This document shows, piece after piece, positions 24,430 to 34,449 of a DNA stretch of 64,000 nucleotides. Made by a program: the position numbers and the translations under genes. A model generated the notes under the pieces. That model searched no databases, had not been told where the DNA came from, and saw nothing but the letters and a program-made list of their open reading frames with translations. Numbering within the stretch: the stretch's first letter is position 1; each line of letters starts with the position of its first letter. Origin of the DNA: Deltaproteobacteria bacterium (GTDB lineage: Bacteria > Myxococcota_A > Polyangia > Polyangiales > JADJMO01); assembly GCA_016182965.1 (NCBI GenBank), contig JACPFM010000067.1:1-64000 (forward strand), in the 5' to 3' direction.

Positions 24430-26262
24430 TCAGACGTCGAGCCCGACGATGCGCATCAACCGGAGGGCGTTCGAGGAGGTCACCACGCCCTCGCGCAGGC
24501 GATAGTCGAACGTCATCGTCTCGACGCCCTCGACCTCCTCGACCTGCTCGCGGAAGTGCACGTTGCGCACCTTGCCGGGCAGCTCCGTCTCGAGCGCGCC
24601 GAGCGCGAGATCGTGGGTGGAGATCGCGCCGCAAGCGCGCCGCGTCACCAGGCGCCGCACGATGGCCTGCGCGCCGAGGTGTCGCTCGCGCGAGTTGGTC
24701 CCGTGGAGGATCTCGTCGAGGAGGAAGAGGGTCGGACGGGCACCGGCGCTCGCGGCGTCGGCGGCGTCGGCGACGGCCTTGAGCCGGCGCAGCTCGGCCA
24801 GGAAGTGGGACACACCGGCCGACAGCGAGTCGCGCACGCGCATGCTGGTCCACACCGCGAAGGACGTGGTGCGCAGCGACGAGGCGCGCACCGGCGCGCC
24901 GGCGAGGGCGAGGACCACGTTGGTGCCCATGGCGCGCAAGAGGGTGCTCTTTCCCGACATGTTCGAGCCGGTGACCAGGAGCACCGTGCCCGCCGCGTCG
25001 AGGTCGACGTCGTTGCGGACCACCTTGGCGGGCGCGATGAGCGGATGCCCGAGCGCCCGGGCGTGGAAGGCGACCTCGTCATTCTCGGGCGGACCGACGA
25101 CCTCGGGCCACGCGTCGTCCGGTCTTTCGAATGCTCGCGCCGCGAGCGCGCAGAGCGCCTCGAAGCGCGCGAGCGTCGCGAGGTGCTGATCGAACCGGAG
25201 ACCGGCGCGCACGCGCCACCGCTCGAGCGCGATCGCGCAGTGCAGATCCCACATGAGGACCGGCCCGATCAGCAGCCGGAAGACCTCGTTCCGGCGCGCG
25301 TCGAGGAAGCCGACGATGCGACCGAGTCGGGCGATCTCGACCGACGCGGGGCCCTCGGCCACCGAGGCGCGCAGGGCCTGGAGCGGCGGCGCGTCGAGGG
25401 TCGCGCCCTCGAGCGTGGCGAACATCCGCGCGAACCGGGAGAGCCCGGCCTGGTGCTCCGACGCGGCGAGAATGGCCGGCGCAATCGCCGTGCGATGACG
25501 CGCAGAGATCACGATCTGCAGCAGTAGGGTGGCCACCCACGTCGCGCGCGGCAGGGGCAGCGATCCCCCGAAGGCGAGCAGGCCGACGGTGATCGCGGGG
25601 AGCACCCAAACGGTCGCGCGGAGCAGCGCGCTCGGGGCGAACGGCGAGCCTTCGCGCGCCCACCGCAAGAGCGGCGCGACGTCGGGGGGCTCCTCCGCGA
25701 CGAGCGCGCCTTCGACGGCGAAGACCTCGCGCAGCTCGACGCGCGGCGCGAGATCGCGCGCGCACTGCTGCCGGATCTGCACTTCCGCGGCGCTCGCGGG
25801 CTCGAGGAGCCAGCTTGCCAGGAGCGCGCGGCCGTCGCGGGTGCGCGTGGTGTCGATCGACTGCAGCAACGAACCGCGCCCGACGACGTCGAGATCCCCG
25901 GCGTAGGGATGAGCGTCGTCGGGCTCCGGCTCGCCGGCACGCGGATCGCACGCGAATTGGCCCCGCAACCGCGCGAGCCCCTCGTCGGCCCACGCCACCG
26001 ACGCCTCGGCCCGGCGCTTCCGTTCGAGGACCCGATCGTGGACCAGGACCAGCACCACGAACGCGACCGCAGCCACCGCGGCGCCGATCCACCCGGCGGA
26101 ACCGAGCCCCGCAAATCGTGCGGCGAGCCCCAGCGCCACGATCGCCACGAAAGCGACGAAACGCGCGAGCGAGATCGCCGACGATCGTACGCGCAGTCGT
26201 TCGACCTCCAGGCCCGCGGCCTCGCGGCGCCGGGCGTAGTGCGTGGCAGCGTCCGGCGTCAT
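24430..26262 (-). CDS. Membrane-associated MutS-like ATPase
   Basis: 610 residues from ATG 26262; an upstream GTG at 26274 is possible. The C-terminal third is a MutS domain V ATPase: Walker A GSNMSGKST (near residue 428), Walker B LFLLDEI (near 510) with the following HGTNSRER, and the STHDL switch. The N-terminal part has paired hydrophobic helices (about residues 30-75) and another pair in the middle, and lacks the mismatch-recognition domain. This is the architecture of orphan MutS-related proteins of uncertain function, not classical MutS. Confidence 0.85.
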   Translation of the reverse strand: MTPDAATHYARRREAAGLEVERLRVRSSAISLARFVAFVAIVALGLAARFAGLGSAGWIGAAVAAVAFVVLVLVHDRVLERKRRAEASVAWADEGLARLRGQFACDPRAGEPEPDDAHPYAGDLDVVGRGSLLQSIDTTRTRDGRALLASWLLEPASAAEVQIRQQCARDLAPRVELREVFAVEGALVAEEPPDVAPLLRWAREGSPFAPSALLRATVWVLPAITVGLLAFGGSLPLPRATWVATLLLQIVISARHRTAIAPAILAASEHQAGLSRFARMFATLEGATLDAPPLQALRASVAEGPASVEIARLGRIVGFLDARRNEVFRLLIGPVLMWDLHCAIALERWRVRAGLRFDQHLATLARFEALCALAARAFERPDDAWPEVVGPPENDEVAFHARALGHPLIAPAKVVRNDVDLDAAGTVLLVTGSNMSGKSTLLRAMGTNVVLALAGAPVRASSLRTTSFAVWTSMRVRDSLSAGVSHFLAELRRLKAVADAADAASAGARPTLFLLDEILHGTNSRERHLGAQAIVRRLVTRRACGAISTHDLALGALETELPGKVRNVHFREQVEEVEGVETMTFDYRLREGVVTSSNALRLMRIVGLDV

Positions 26263-26348
26263 CGTCACCGGCACCTATCGCACGAAGACGTCGGCGGCCA
26301 GGGTGGCCCTCCGGCCCGAATGCGTTTATTCCGTACGACGGAGAGAAG

Positions 26349-27395
26349 ATGATGCGCGTTCATGGCTTTCGCCGTGGTCTGGCCACGGTCCTCGCTTGTG
26401 CTGTCGTGGGCACCACCTCGCCCTCGATCACCTTCGCGGACGACGCGCCCACCGGCGCGCCGACGCCCGAGGAGATCGAGCAGGCCCGCACGAATTTCAA
26501 GGAGGGCCTCCAGCTCGAGAAGGACGGCAAGTACGACGCCGCGCTCGAGAAGTTCGAGGCCGTCGCGAAGGTGAAGAGCACCGCGCAGGTGCGGTTCCAC
26601 ATCGCCTTGTGCAACGAGAAGCTCGGGCGCTGGACGGTCGCCGCCGAGGCGTACGACGCCGCGGCCAAGCAGGCCGAAAAGGACGGCAACGCGCCCGAGG
26701 TGCTCAAGGTCGCCCCGGATCTCGCCAAGAAGCTCGTGCAGAAGATGCCCCACCTGACGATCACGTTCGTCGGCGACACCATGCCCGACGAGCTGACGAT
26801 CGACGCGCGCAAGATCGATCCCGCGGCCGCCAAGGACCTGCCGATCGATCCCGGTCTGCACGTGGTCATCGCCAGCAAGGGCGTCCTCACCGACCGCGAG
26901 GAGATCAAGATCGCCGAGGGCGAGAAGAAGGTCCTCAAGCTCGATCTCGCCGCCGGGAGCTCTGGCGGAGGCGCCGTCTACACCGACGCCGCCGAGAAGG
27001 TCGAAGACAGGCCGAAGGACGTGCCGACGACCACCGGCAGCAGCGGCATGAAGACGGCCGGGTGGGTGCTCACCGGCGTCGGCATCGCGTCGCTCGGCGC
27101 GTCGCTCGCCTTCTACGGCATCCGCGCCGCCGAGGTCCGCGACCTCGAGGGCATCTGCACCACCGATCACCGCTGCCCCGCCTCGGCGGACGACTCCATC
27201 GAGCGCGCCAAGACCATGACCACGCTGAGCCGCATCGCGCTCGGCGTCGGCGTCGTCTCGATCGGCGCGGGCGTCTATTTCCTGGTCGCCGGCGCCCGGA
27301 AGACCGAGCCCGAGCCCGCGAAGGTGGGCACGGCGCGGATCGTCCCCTGGGCACCGAACACGCAGCTCGGCTTGGGCATCGAGGGGGCGTTCTGA
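26349..27395 (+). CDS. Exported TPR/PEGA-like membrane protein
   Basis: 348 residues (ATG 26349; ATG 26352 has better spacing from GGAGAGA). Signal peptide ending SPSITFADDA, a TPR-like helical region (ARTNFKEGLQLEKDGKYDAALEKFEAVAKV), a PEGA-like beta domain (LTIDARKIDPAAAKDLPIDP ... IKIAEGEKKVLKLDL) and two C-terminal membrane helices flanking a short loop with two Cys (CTTDHRC). A paralogue of the same design is at 38164-39243. Its stop overlaps the start of the next gene (ATGA), so the pair is coupled. Function unknown; likely envelope scaffold. Confidence 0.7.
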   Translation: MMRVHGFRRGLATVLACAVVGTTSPSITFADDAPTGAPTPEEIEQARTNFKEGLQLEKDGKYDAALEKFEAVAKVKSTAQVRFHIALCNEKLGRWTVAAEAYDAAAKQAEKDGNAPEVLKVAPDLAKKLVQKMPHLTITFVGDTMPDELTIDARKIDPAAAKDLPIDPGLHVVIASKGVLTDREEIKIAEGEKKVLKLDLAAGSSGGGAVYTDAAEKVEDRPKDVPTTTGSSGMKTAGWVLTGVGIASLGASLAFYGIRAAEVRDLEGICTTDHRCPASADDSIERAKTMTTLSRIALGVGVVSIGAGVYFLVAGARKTEPEPAKVGTARIVPWAPNTQLGLGIEGAF

Positions 27396-29587
27396 TGAAG
27401 GCTACCTACCTGACTTTGGCTTCGCTGATCGCCATGGCGGCGATCGGCTGCGACGTTCCCCCGTTCGAGGTCGACCCGAACTTCGCGTCGGACGACGCCT
27501 CGCTGCTCGAGGAGGGCGGCGCCGACGCCGACGCGACGAGCGACGTCGCGATCGACGGCAATCCCGGCGACGGCGCGTGCGCGTCGAACCTCGACTGCGC
27601 CGGCCGGCTCGAGGCGCCGTTCTGCGACGTCACGACCGGCAAGTGCGTGGCCTGCCTCACCAGCGATCGCTGCAAGAAGGGCGAGTACTGCAAGGCCGGC
27701 GAGTGCGTCGCCGGCTGTCGCGACGACAGCGACTGCGTCGGCGCGAAGCCCGGCGATCCGGTCGGCTCCGGCGACGCGGGCAAGGCCGACGCCGACGCGG
27801 CGGCCGCCACCAAGATGACCTGCAACGCCACGCTGCACCTCTGCGTCGGCTGCACCGCCGACGCCGACTGCAACCCGGGCTACCTCTGCTCCATCACCGG
27901 CACCGGCGGCGGCGACGCGGGCGAGGCCGGCGTCGACGCCACGAGCACCGACGCGACCACCGACGCGAGCGTCGAGGCGGGCAACGGCGGCGTCTGCGTT
28001 CCCGGCTGCAGCCCCGAGCACGCCTGCCCCACGGGCCTCGACTGCTGCGGCGGCGCGTGCATCAGCACCAAGGCCGATCTGAACAACTGCGGCGCGTGCG
28101 GGAAGGTCTGCGACACCCTCGCGCACACCACCGTCAAGTGCGAAGCCAGCGCCTGCAAGATCGCCACGTGCGAGAGCGGCTGGGCCGATTGCACCGGCGG
28201 CGACGCCGACGGCTGCGAGACCGACATCTTCACCAAGACCGAGACCTGCGGCGGCTGCAGCACGCCGTGCACCATCGCCAACGGCACCGGCAAGTGCGAA
28301 GGCGGCGCGTGCAAGGTGGCCTCGTGCGGCGCCGGCTTCGACGACTGCGACGGCATCGCGACCAACGGCTGCGAGCAGCAACTCAACACGCTCACCCACT
28401 GCGGCAAGTGCGGCCAGGGGTGCTCGGTCCCCAACGCCACCGGCAACTGCGGCGACGGCAACTGCCGCATCGGCACCTGCAACACCGGCTGGACCGACTG
28501 CGATGGCATCCCGGCCACCGGCTGCGAGATCAAGACCGCAACCAACCCGAACAACTGCGGCACTTGCGGAAAGGTGTGCGACACGATTGGCGGCACGCCG
28601 GAGTGCAAGGCGGGCGTCTGCGGATACTCGACGTGCGCGGCCGGGTACGGCAACTGCGGCGGGGTCACCGACTGCAGCAAGAAGATCACCGACGACGTGA
28701 ACAACTGCGGCGCCTGCGACCGCCCCTGCACGTTCGCCAACGCGACGCCGCAGTGCCTCGGCACCAGCTGCTCGATCCTCTCGTGCAACAGCGGCTTCGG
28801 CAACTGCAACGGCATCCTCACCGACGGCTGCGAGACCTCGCTCGACAGCGTGACCAACTGCGGCAGCTGCGGCGGCGCGTGCTCGCGCACCAACGCCACC
28901 GCGACCTGCGGCACCGGCGCCTGCAAGATCGGCACGTGCAACACGAACTTCGGCAACTGTGACGGCATCGACAGCAACGGCTGCGAGAAGAGCCTCACGT
29001 CCGATCCGACGAACTGCGGCGGCTGCGGCACCGTGTGCACCGTCCCCAACGCCACCGCGGCCTGCACGTCGAGCACCTGCGTGGTCGGCACGTGCAACGC
29101 CGGCTACGCGAACTGCGACGGCGATCCGACGAGCAACGGCTGCGAGCGCAACCTGTCGGCCGCGCTGAACACCTGCGAGACGGCCGTCTCGCTCCTCGAC
29201 GCGACCAGCAGCCCCGACGTGTGCGGCACCAAGACGTCCGAGACGACGGCGACGGTGACCACCTACGGCAAGCGCTTCTACAAGCTGCACCTGCTGCGCT
29301 GCGACTCCGGCCCGTGCAAGAGCACCGACCCGATGCGCGCGCGCTTCACCGTCACCGCGCCCTCCGGGATGACCTTCAGCCTGAAGGTCTACCACGCCGG
29401 GACGACGAGCTGCCTCGGCGCGCTCGTCGGCGAGCAGACGAGCACCGCCGGCGGCACCGCGACGGTCACCTACACCGACGCGACCTGCACGACGCCCAAG
29501 GACCTCATCGTGGAGGTCGGCTACGTGTCCGGCGAGGGCTGCGGCACCGCGTCGCTCTCGGCCACCGGCTCGTACTTCCCGCTGTAG
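27395..29587 (+). CDS. Cys-rich repeat surface lipoprotein
   Basis: 730 residues. Lipobox LIAMAAIGC; a DADATSD-type linker; about nine repeats of 45-50 residues built on NC-G-x-C-G-x-x-C...C-x-x-G-x-C-x-(I/V)-x-x-C-x-x-G-(F/W/Y)-x-(D/N)-C-(D/N/T)-G; then a C-terminal beta domain without repeats (TVTAPSGMTFSLKVYHAGT). Such Cys-repeat proteins are frequent in Polyangiales and are assumed to be disulfide-rich surface or adhesion proteins. The ATG overlaps the upstream stop. Confidence 0.8.
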   Translation: MKATYLTLASLIAMAAIGCDVPPFEVDPNFASDDASLLEEGGADADATSDVAIDGNPGDGACASNLDCAGRLEAPFCDVTTGKCVACLTSDRCKKGEYCKAGECVAGCRDDSDCVGAKPGDPVGSGDAGKADADAAAATKMTCNATLHLCVGCTADADCNPGYLCSITGTGGGDAGEAGVDATSTDATTDASVEAGNGGVCVPGCSPEHACPTGLDCCGGACISTKADLNNCGACGKVCDTLAHTTVKCEASACKIATCESGWADCTGGDADGCETDIFTKTETCGGCSTPCTIANGTGKCEGGACKVASCGAGFDDCDGIATNGCEQQLNTLTHCGKCGQGCSVPNATGNCGDGNCRIGTCNTGWTDCDGIPATGCEIKTATNPNNCGTCGKVCDTIGGTPECKAGVCGYSTCAAGYGNCGGVTDCSKKITDDVNNCGACDRPCTFANATPQCLGTSCSILSCNSGFGNCNGILTDGCETSLDSVTNCGSCGGACSRTNATATCGTGACKIGTCNTNFGNCDGIDSNGCEKSLTSDPTNCGGCGTVCTVPNATAACTSSTCVVGTCNAGYANCDGDPTSNGCERNLSAALNTCETAVSLLDATSSPDVCGTKTSETTATVTTYGKRFYKLHLLRCDSGPCKSTDPMRARFTVTAPSGMTFSLKVYHAGTTSCLGALVGEQTSTAGGTATVTYTDATCTTPKDLIVEVGYVSGEGCGTASLSATGSYFPL

Positions 29588-29887
29588 CGGGGCGGTCGCG
29601 CTTCTTCGAGCGTCGGCCTCGTCGCCGCTCGCGAAATGAGGGTCGTCAGTCGAGACGAGTGGGCGTGTCCCTCTTCTCGACGGATGGCCGGTCGAGCGTC
29701 CGCCGGCTCGCCGCTCGCAACGGAAGACGACTCGCGACTGACGACTGACGACTGACGACTGACGACTGACTGAGGTCCGCGAGCCTCACCGCGTCACGGC
29801 GACGAGACACCAGCGGGATCACCGTCCATGGGTGATCCCGCTGTCGTTTGGCGGCGGTCCGGTCGTTGCTCTGCGCGACGATCAGCC
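29588..29887. repeat. Intergenic region with heptamer-array inverted repeat B
   Basis: Left arm GTCGTCAGTCGAGACGAG (about 29642-29659) faces a longer right arm of TGACGAC heptamers (29731-29774). No coding sequence is recognised, and nothing else is visible in the 300 bases. Confidence 0.7.
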
Positions 29888-30994
29888 ATGACCAAGCTCG
29901 GAACTCTCGCCGCCTTCGCAGCGACCGGCGTCCTCGCGGCGGCGGCCTTCGTCCGCCCGCCCGTGTCGCCTTCGCCCAAAGGGTCGTCCCCCGCCGCCCC
30001 GAACATCGCGAAGGTCGCGAAGGTCGCGAAGGCCGCGAACCTGTCCAACCTTCCGGCGGCCGTCCAGCCGAACGCCCACCCACAGATGGCAGGCGCGTTC
30101 GCGACCGCGCCGGCCGTCTCCGGGCGCGCGTTCGTGGTCGAGGAGGTGGTCTTCGCGCCCTGGGGCAGCGGCGTCGGCGAGCTCGGCGTGCTGCGTCCGC
30201 GCGAGGCCAACCCCGAGGGGCCGATGAGCCTCGCGGTCTCGGACGACGGCAAGATCCACGTGCTCGATCAGGTCAACGAGCGCCTGTCGATCTTCGATCC
30301 GAGCGGCGGCCCGACGCGCGTGGTGCCCATCGGCAGCGATACCGTCCAGGACGTCGCCGTCGACCCACGCGGCGGGTGGGCGCTGCTCGATCGGCTGGTG
30401 GCCCGCGAGGTGCGCTTCCTCGATTCGAGCGGCAAGGTGCGCTCGCAGGTGCCGGTCGTCGGCCCGGGCGTCCCCGAGAGCGGCGTGGTCACCGCGCTGT
30501 TCGCCGCGCGCGACGGGTTCTGGCTGGAGGTCGAGCACAAGGATCTGGTGCGGGTCGCCACCGTCGACGGCGAGCCCGATCCGACGCGCCCGGTCATCGA
30601 GGGACGTCGCGCCTCGCCGGGCTCGCCGCTCCTGCGCGCGGCGCGGGATCCGGCCGGGTACGCGGTGGTGAGCGCGATCGGTCCGAACGGCTTCCTCGCG
30701 CCGGTGCCCTTCGCGGCGCCGGTCGTCGAGCTCGTCGGGCTCGAGGCGCACGGGACCACGACGTTCGTCGGCGCGTACGTCGCCCGCGAGACCAAGACCC
30801 CGCCCTTCACGCTGTTCGACGAGAAGATCGAGGTCGTCGCCATCGACGGCGCCGGCGTCGAGATCGGGAGGTTCGACCTGCCCCCACCGGCGGGACCGGA
30901 GGAGCAGCTGAGATCGCTGGTGATCTCGCCGAACGGCCAGATCCATCACCTGCACGTCGGCGCCACCGGCGCGACGATCCGGAGGGCGCGATGA
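29888..30994 (+). CDS. Exported beta-propeller (NHL/6-bladed-like) protein
   Basis: 368 residues. N-terminal hydrophobic helix (LAAFAATGVLAAAAFV) and a low-complexity KVAKVAKAA linker, then propeller-like repeats such as MSLAVSDDGKIHVLDQVNERLSIFDPSGG and LRSLVISPNGQIHHLHV. Likely a secreted sensor or scaffold; no catalytic residues are recognisable. The stop overlaps the following NlpC/P60 gene (ATGA), so the two are probably made together. Confidence 0.65.
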   Translation: MTKLGTLAAFAATGVLAAAAFVRPPVSPSPKGSSPAAPNIAKVAKVAKAANLSNLPAAVQPNAHPQMAGAFATAPAVSGRAFVVEEVVFAPWGSGVGELGVLRPREANPEGPMSLAVSDDGKIHVLDQVNERLSIFDPSGGPTRVVPIGSDTVQDVAVDPRGGWALLDRLVAREVRFLDSSGKVRSQVPVVGPGVPESGVVTALFAARDGFWLEVEHKDLVRVATVDGEPDPTRPVIEGRRASPGSPLLRAARDPAGYAVVSAIGPNGFLAPVPFAAPVVELVGLEAHGTTTFVGAYVARETKTPPFTLFDEKIEVVAIDGAGVEIGRFDLPPPAGPEEQLRSLVISPNGQIHHLHVGATGATIRRAR

Positions 30995-32589
30995 GCAAGA
31001 GGGCCCTTCGCTCTCCCATGACGCGCGTCGCGGCCGCGGCGCTCCGGCTCGTGCCCGTCGTGGTGCTGCTCGGATCGGCCGCGGGCGACGCCGGCGCCGC
31101 GCCGGCGCCGATGACGCGCGACGCGATCATCAACCTCGGCAAGACGATCGTCGGGTACTCGTACTGGTGGGGCCACGGCCGCTGGCGCACCGACGGCGCG
31201 TACAAGGGGTCGTGCAAGGGCAGCTGCCCGTCGTGCACGCACTCCGGCTCGTACGGCGCCGACTGCTCCGGCTTCGTCGGCAAGGCGTGGCAGGTGCCCT
31301 CGCCGATCTCCATCACCACCGACGGCCACCCCTACTCGACGTGGTCGTTCATGGGGTCGAGCCCGTACTGGAGCGCGATTCCGCGCGGCAGCGCGAAGAT
31401 GGCCGACTCCTTCGTCTACAACACCGGGAGCGCCGGGCACATCTGGCTGTACAAGAGCGGCGATCCGTGGGGCAGCTCGTACGCCTACGAGTGCAAGGGC
31501 TGCTCGTACGGCTGCGTGTACAACCTGCGAGGCACCAGCGGCTACCAGGTGCGTCGCCGCAGCAACCTCGTCGACGCGGTCGACACCGACGGCGACGGCG
31601 TGCCGGACTCGAAGGACAACTGCGACACGGTCGACAACGCCTCGCAGAAGGACACCGACGGCGACGGCAAGGGCGACGCCTGCGACACCGATGACGACAA
31701 CGACGGCGTCGCCGACACCAAGGACAACTGCGACCTCGGCAAGAACGCCGACCAGAAGGACACCGACAAGGACGGCAAGGGCGACGTCTGCGACACCGAC
31801 GACGACAACGACGGCGTCGCCGACACCAAGGACAACTGCGATCTGGTCGCGAACAAGTCGCAGGCCGACACCGACAAGGACGGCAAGGGCGACGCCTGCG
31901 ACACCGACGACGACAACGACGGGCTCCTCGACACCAAGGACAACTGTCCGCTGGTGAAGAACGCCGATCAGAAGGACACCGACGGCGACGGCAAGGGCGA
32001 CGCCTGCGAGACCGACGACGACGCCGACGGCGTCCCCGACGCGACCGACAACTGCCCGAAGGCGAAGAACCCCGAGCAGGAGGACGTCGACGGGGACGGC
32101 AAGGGCGACGCCTGCGACGACGACCTCGACGGCGACGCGGTCCCGAACGCCACCGACGACTGCCCCGAGGCGGCGAACGCCGATCAGAAGGACACCGACG
32201 GCGACGGCAAGGGCGACGCCTGCGACGACGACCTCGACGGCGACGGCGTCCTCAACGACGACGATCTCTGCGCGTCGACCAAGGACGACGATCAGGTCGA
32301 CACCGACGGCGACGGCAAGGGCGACGCCTGCGACGACGACGCCGACGGCGACGGGGTGCCGAACGACAAGGACAACTGCCCGACGATCGCCAACGCCGAT
32401 CAGGCGGACGCGGACAAGAACGGCGTGGGCGACGCGTGCGAGAACGCCGACAAGGGCGACACCGAGCCGGCCGGCGACGAGCTGGTCGGCGAGGCGGGCG
32501 GCTGCAGCTACGGCGGCACGAGCCGTCCGACGCTCGGCGCGCTGATGCTGCTCTCGCTCGCGGCCGTCGTCGCGCGGCGACGACGCTGA
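30991..32589 (+). CDS. NlpC/P60-like peptidase with thrombospondin type 3 repeats and MYXO-CTERM-like tail
   Basis: 532 residues; GGAGGG precedes the ATG, which overlaps the previous stop. Signal peptide, then an NlpC/P60-like papain domain with Cys in GADCSGFVGKAW and His in SAGHIWLYKSG. Eight or so calcium-binding TSP3 repeats follow (DTDGDGVPDSKDNC type). The C-terminus is GGCSYGG, a hydrophobic helix (LGALMLLSLAAVVA) and an Arg cluster, the MYXO-CTERM pattern for sorting and anchoring. Predicted role: surface-anchored cell-wall peptide hydrolase, with propeller partner upstream. Confidence 0.85.
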   Translation: MSKRALRSPMTRVAAAALRLVPVVVLLGSAAGDAGAAPAPMTRDAIINLGKTIVGYSYWWGHGRWRTDGAYKGSCKGSCPSCTHSGSYGADCSGFVGKAWQVPSPISITTDGHPYSTWSFMGSSPYWSAIPRGSAKMADSFVYNTGSAGHIWLYKSGDPWGSSYAYECKGCSYGCVYNLRGTSGYQVRRRSNLVDAVDTDGDGVPDSKDNCDTVDNASQKDTDGDGKGDACDTDDDNDGVADTKDNCDLGKNADQKDTDKDGKGDVCDTDDDNDGVADTKDNCDLVANKSQADTDKDGKGDACDTDDDNDGLLDTKDNCPLVKNADQKDTDGDGKGDACETDDDADGVPDATDNCPKAKNPEQEDVDGDGKGDACDDDLDGDAVPNATDDCPEAANADQKDTDGDGKGDACDDDLDGDGVLNDDDLCASTKDDDQVDTDGDGKGDACDDDADGDGVPNDKDNCPTIANADQADADKNGVGDACENADKGDTEPAGDELVGEAGGCSYGGTSRPTLGALMLLSLAAVVARRRR

Positions 32590-32590
32590 A

Positions 32591-34405
32591 TCAGTACAGC
32601 CCGTGCAGCGGTCCGCCGGGCGCGGCGAGCGCGTCGACCCGGCGGATCACCTGCGCGTCCATCTCGAGCGGCGGCGCGTGGTGCGGCTTCGTTCGCGCGT
32701 CGACGACGATCGACGCGCGGCAACCCCACGCCTTGTGCGCGTACGACGACTCGATGCCGTGCACGTCGACCGCCGGATCGGAGCGGGTGAAGGTCACCCA
32801 GAGGAAGTCGTCGAGCGAGCGGGCGACGAGGTCGGAGTCGTCGACGAGCAGCACCAGCGGGAAGCGCGCGATGGCGTCGCGCGCGGAGAAAGAGGCGGCG
32901 AACGCCTCGGCGCCCTCGGGGGACGAGAAGCGCGGCCCGCGCACCGCGAGGACGCCGGGGAGCACCACGCGCGGTTCGGAGAAGCCGTCGGGCAGGCGCA
33001 GGTCTCCGGCGATGGCCGTCGGGAGCTCGCGCCGCTTGTCGCCGACCGCGGCGATCACCAGCTTCGAGCCCTCGTTCAGCGCCGGGCCCGAGTAGTCGAG
33101 GGTGTCGATCGTGGTGTTGGTCTGGAAGTGCAGGTCGCGCGTCGGGTCGACGCGCTCGAGCACGTGGCGCAGGAAGGCGGCGACGTCGTGGACGTCGAGG
33201 TCGGGCGCGTCGCGCCGGGCGACGATGAACAGGTACTTCGCGAGGGACATCTGCCCCTGCCCGAGGATGGCGTTGGCCTGCGTGAGCAGCTCCATCGGGC
33301 GGCGGACCGGTTCATGAGGCGTGTATCGTTCGCTGCCGATCGCGAGCAAGAGCGGGTGCACGCCGGCGGCGTCGACGGCGTGGACGGCGTGCACGCCCGG
33401 GAGCACGTCGGGGACGAGCGGCGCGGTGAGCTCGTGGATCAGCTCGCCGAAGGTGGTGTCCTCCTGCGGGGGACGGCCGACGGTGGTGAACGGCCAGATC
33501 GCGCCGTCGCGGTGGAGCACCTTCTCGACGCGCAGGAACGGGAACTCGTGCCGCCGCGAGTAGTAGCCGAGGTGATCGCCGAACGGTCCCTCCGGCTTCG
33601 TGCGGTGCTGGTCGAGCACGCCGCGGATGACGAAGTCGGCGTCGGCGTGCACGCCGCCCGGGAGCATGCGCACCGCGCGGCCGCCGAGCGCGCCGGCGAA
33701 GGCGATCTCGGGCAGCCCCTCGGGGAGCGGCATCACCGCGGCGAGCGTCATCGCCGGCGGACCGCCGACGAACACGCTCACCGGTAGCGGCTCGCCGCGC
33801 CGCACCGCCGCCGCGTGGTGCACGCCGATGCCACGGTGCAGCTGGTAGTGCAGCCCGACCTCGCGATCGCGCGCGTAGTCGTTGCCCGAGAGCTGCACGC
33901 GGTACATGCCGAGGTTCCCGTGCCGGAGGCCGGGTCGATCAGGGTCCTCGGTGTAGACCTGCGGCAGCGTGATGAACGGTCCGCCGTCGTCGGGCCAGGA
34001 GGTCAAGCGAGGGAGCGCGGAGACGGTCGTCTCGTGCGCGAGCACCGGGCCCGAGCGCACGGTGCGCGGCAACAGGTGCGCGGCCGCGCCCGGCAGGCGG
34101 AGCGCGCGCGCGGGGTGGCGCAGGAGCTCGCGCGGATCGACGCGCGCGTCGACCAGCGCGCGCACGCCCTCGAGCGTGTCGCGGAAGATCCAGCGCGCGC
34201 GCTCGAGCGTGCCGAAGAGGTTCCCGAGCATGGGGAACGCGGTGCCCTTCGGCCGCGTGAACAGCAGCGCCGGTCCGCCGCGCGCGTAGACCCGGCGCTG
34301 CACCTCGCCCATCTCGAGGTACGGGTCGATCTCGACGTCGACGACGCGCAGCATGCGGGCGCGCGCGAGGTCGTCGACGCAGGCGCGGAGCGAGGAGTAG
34401 CCCAT
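32591..34405 (-). CDS. UbiD family decarboxylase
   Basis: 604 residues. UbiD-fold blocks are present: GNLGMYRVQLSGNDYARDREVGLHYQLHRGIGVHHAAA, HADADFVIRGVLDQHRTKPEGPFGDHLGYYSRRHEFP and VPDVLPGVHAVHAVD. These carry the Arg/Glu residues around the prenylated-FMN site. Family members decarboxylate aromatic acids or quinone precursors using prFMN made by UbiX; the length matches the long UbiD type found in menaquinone or aromatic acid pathways. No ubiX is in the window. It is convergent with the upstream gene (1 base apart) and divergent from a methyltransferase 44 bases away. Confidence 0.85.
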   Translation of the reverse strand: MGYSSLRACVDDLARARMLRVVDVEIDPYLEMGEVQRRVYARGGPALLFTRPKGTAFPMLGNLFGTLERARWIFRDTLEGVRALVDARVDPRELLRHPARALRLPGAAAHLLPRTVRSGPVLAHETTVSALPRLTSWPDDGGPFITLPQVYTEDPDRPGLRHGNLGMYRVQLSGNDYARDREVGLHYQLHRGIGVHHAAAVRRGEPLPVSVFVGGPPAMTLAAVMPLPEGLPEIAFAGALGGRAVRMLPGGVHADADFVIRGVLDQHRTKPEGPFGDHLGYYSRRHEFPFLRVEKVLHRDGAIWPFTTVGRPPQEDTTFGELIHELTAPLVPDVLPGVHAVHAVDAAGVHPLLLAIGSERYTPHEPVRRPMELLTQANAILGQGQMSLAKYLFIVARRDAPDLDVHDVAAFLRHVLERVDPTRDLHFQTNTTIDTLDYSGPALNEGSKLVIAAVGDKRRELPTAIAGDLRLPDGFSEPRVVLPGVLAVRGPRFSSPEGAEAFAASFSARDAIARFPLVLLVDDSDLVARSLDDFLWVTFTRSDPAVDVHGIESSYAHKAWGCRASIVVDARTKPHHAPPLEMDAQVIRRVDALAAPGGPLHGLY

Positions 34406-34449
34406 GGAAGCGCGATCCCGAGGGCTGCATGTAGTGCTAGCGTCGGCGC

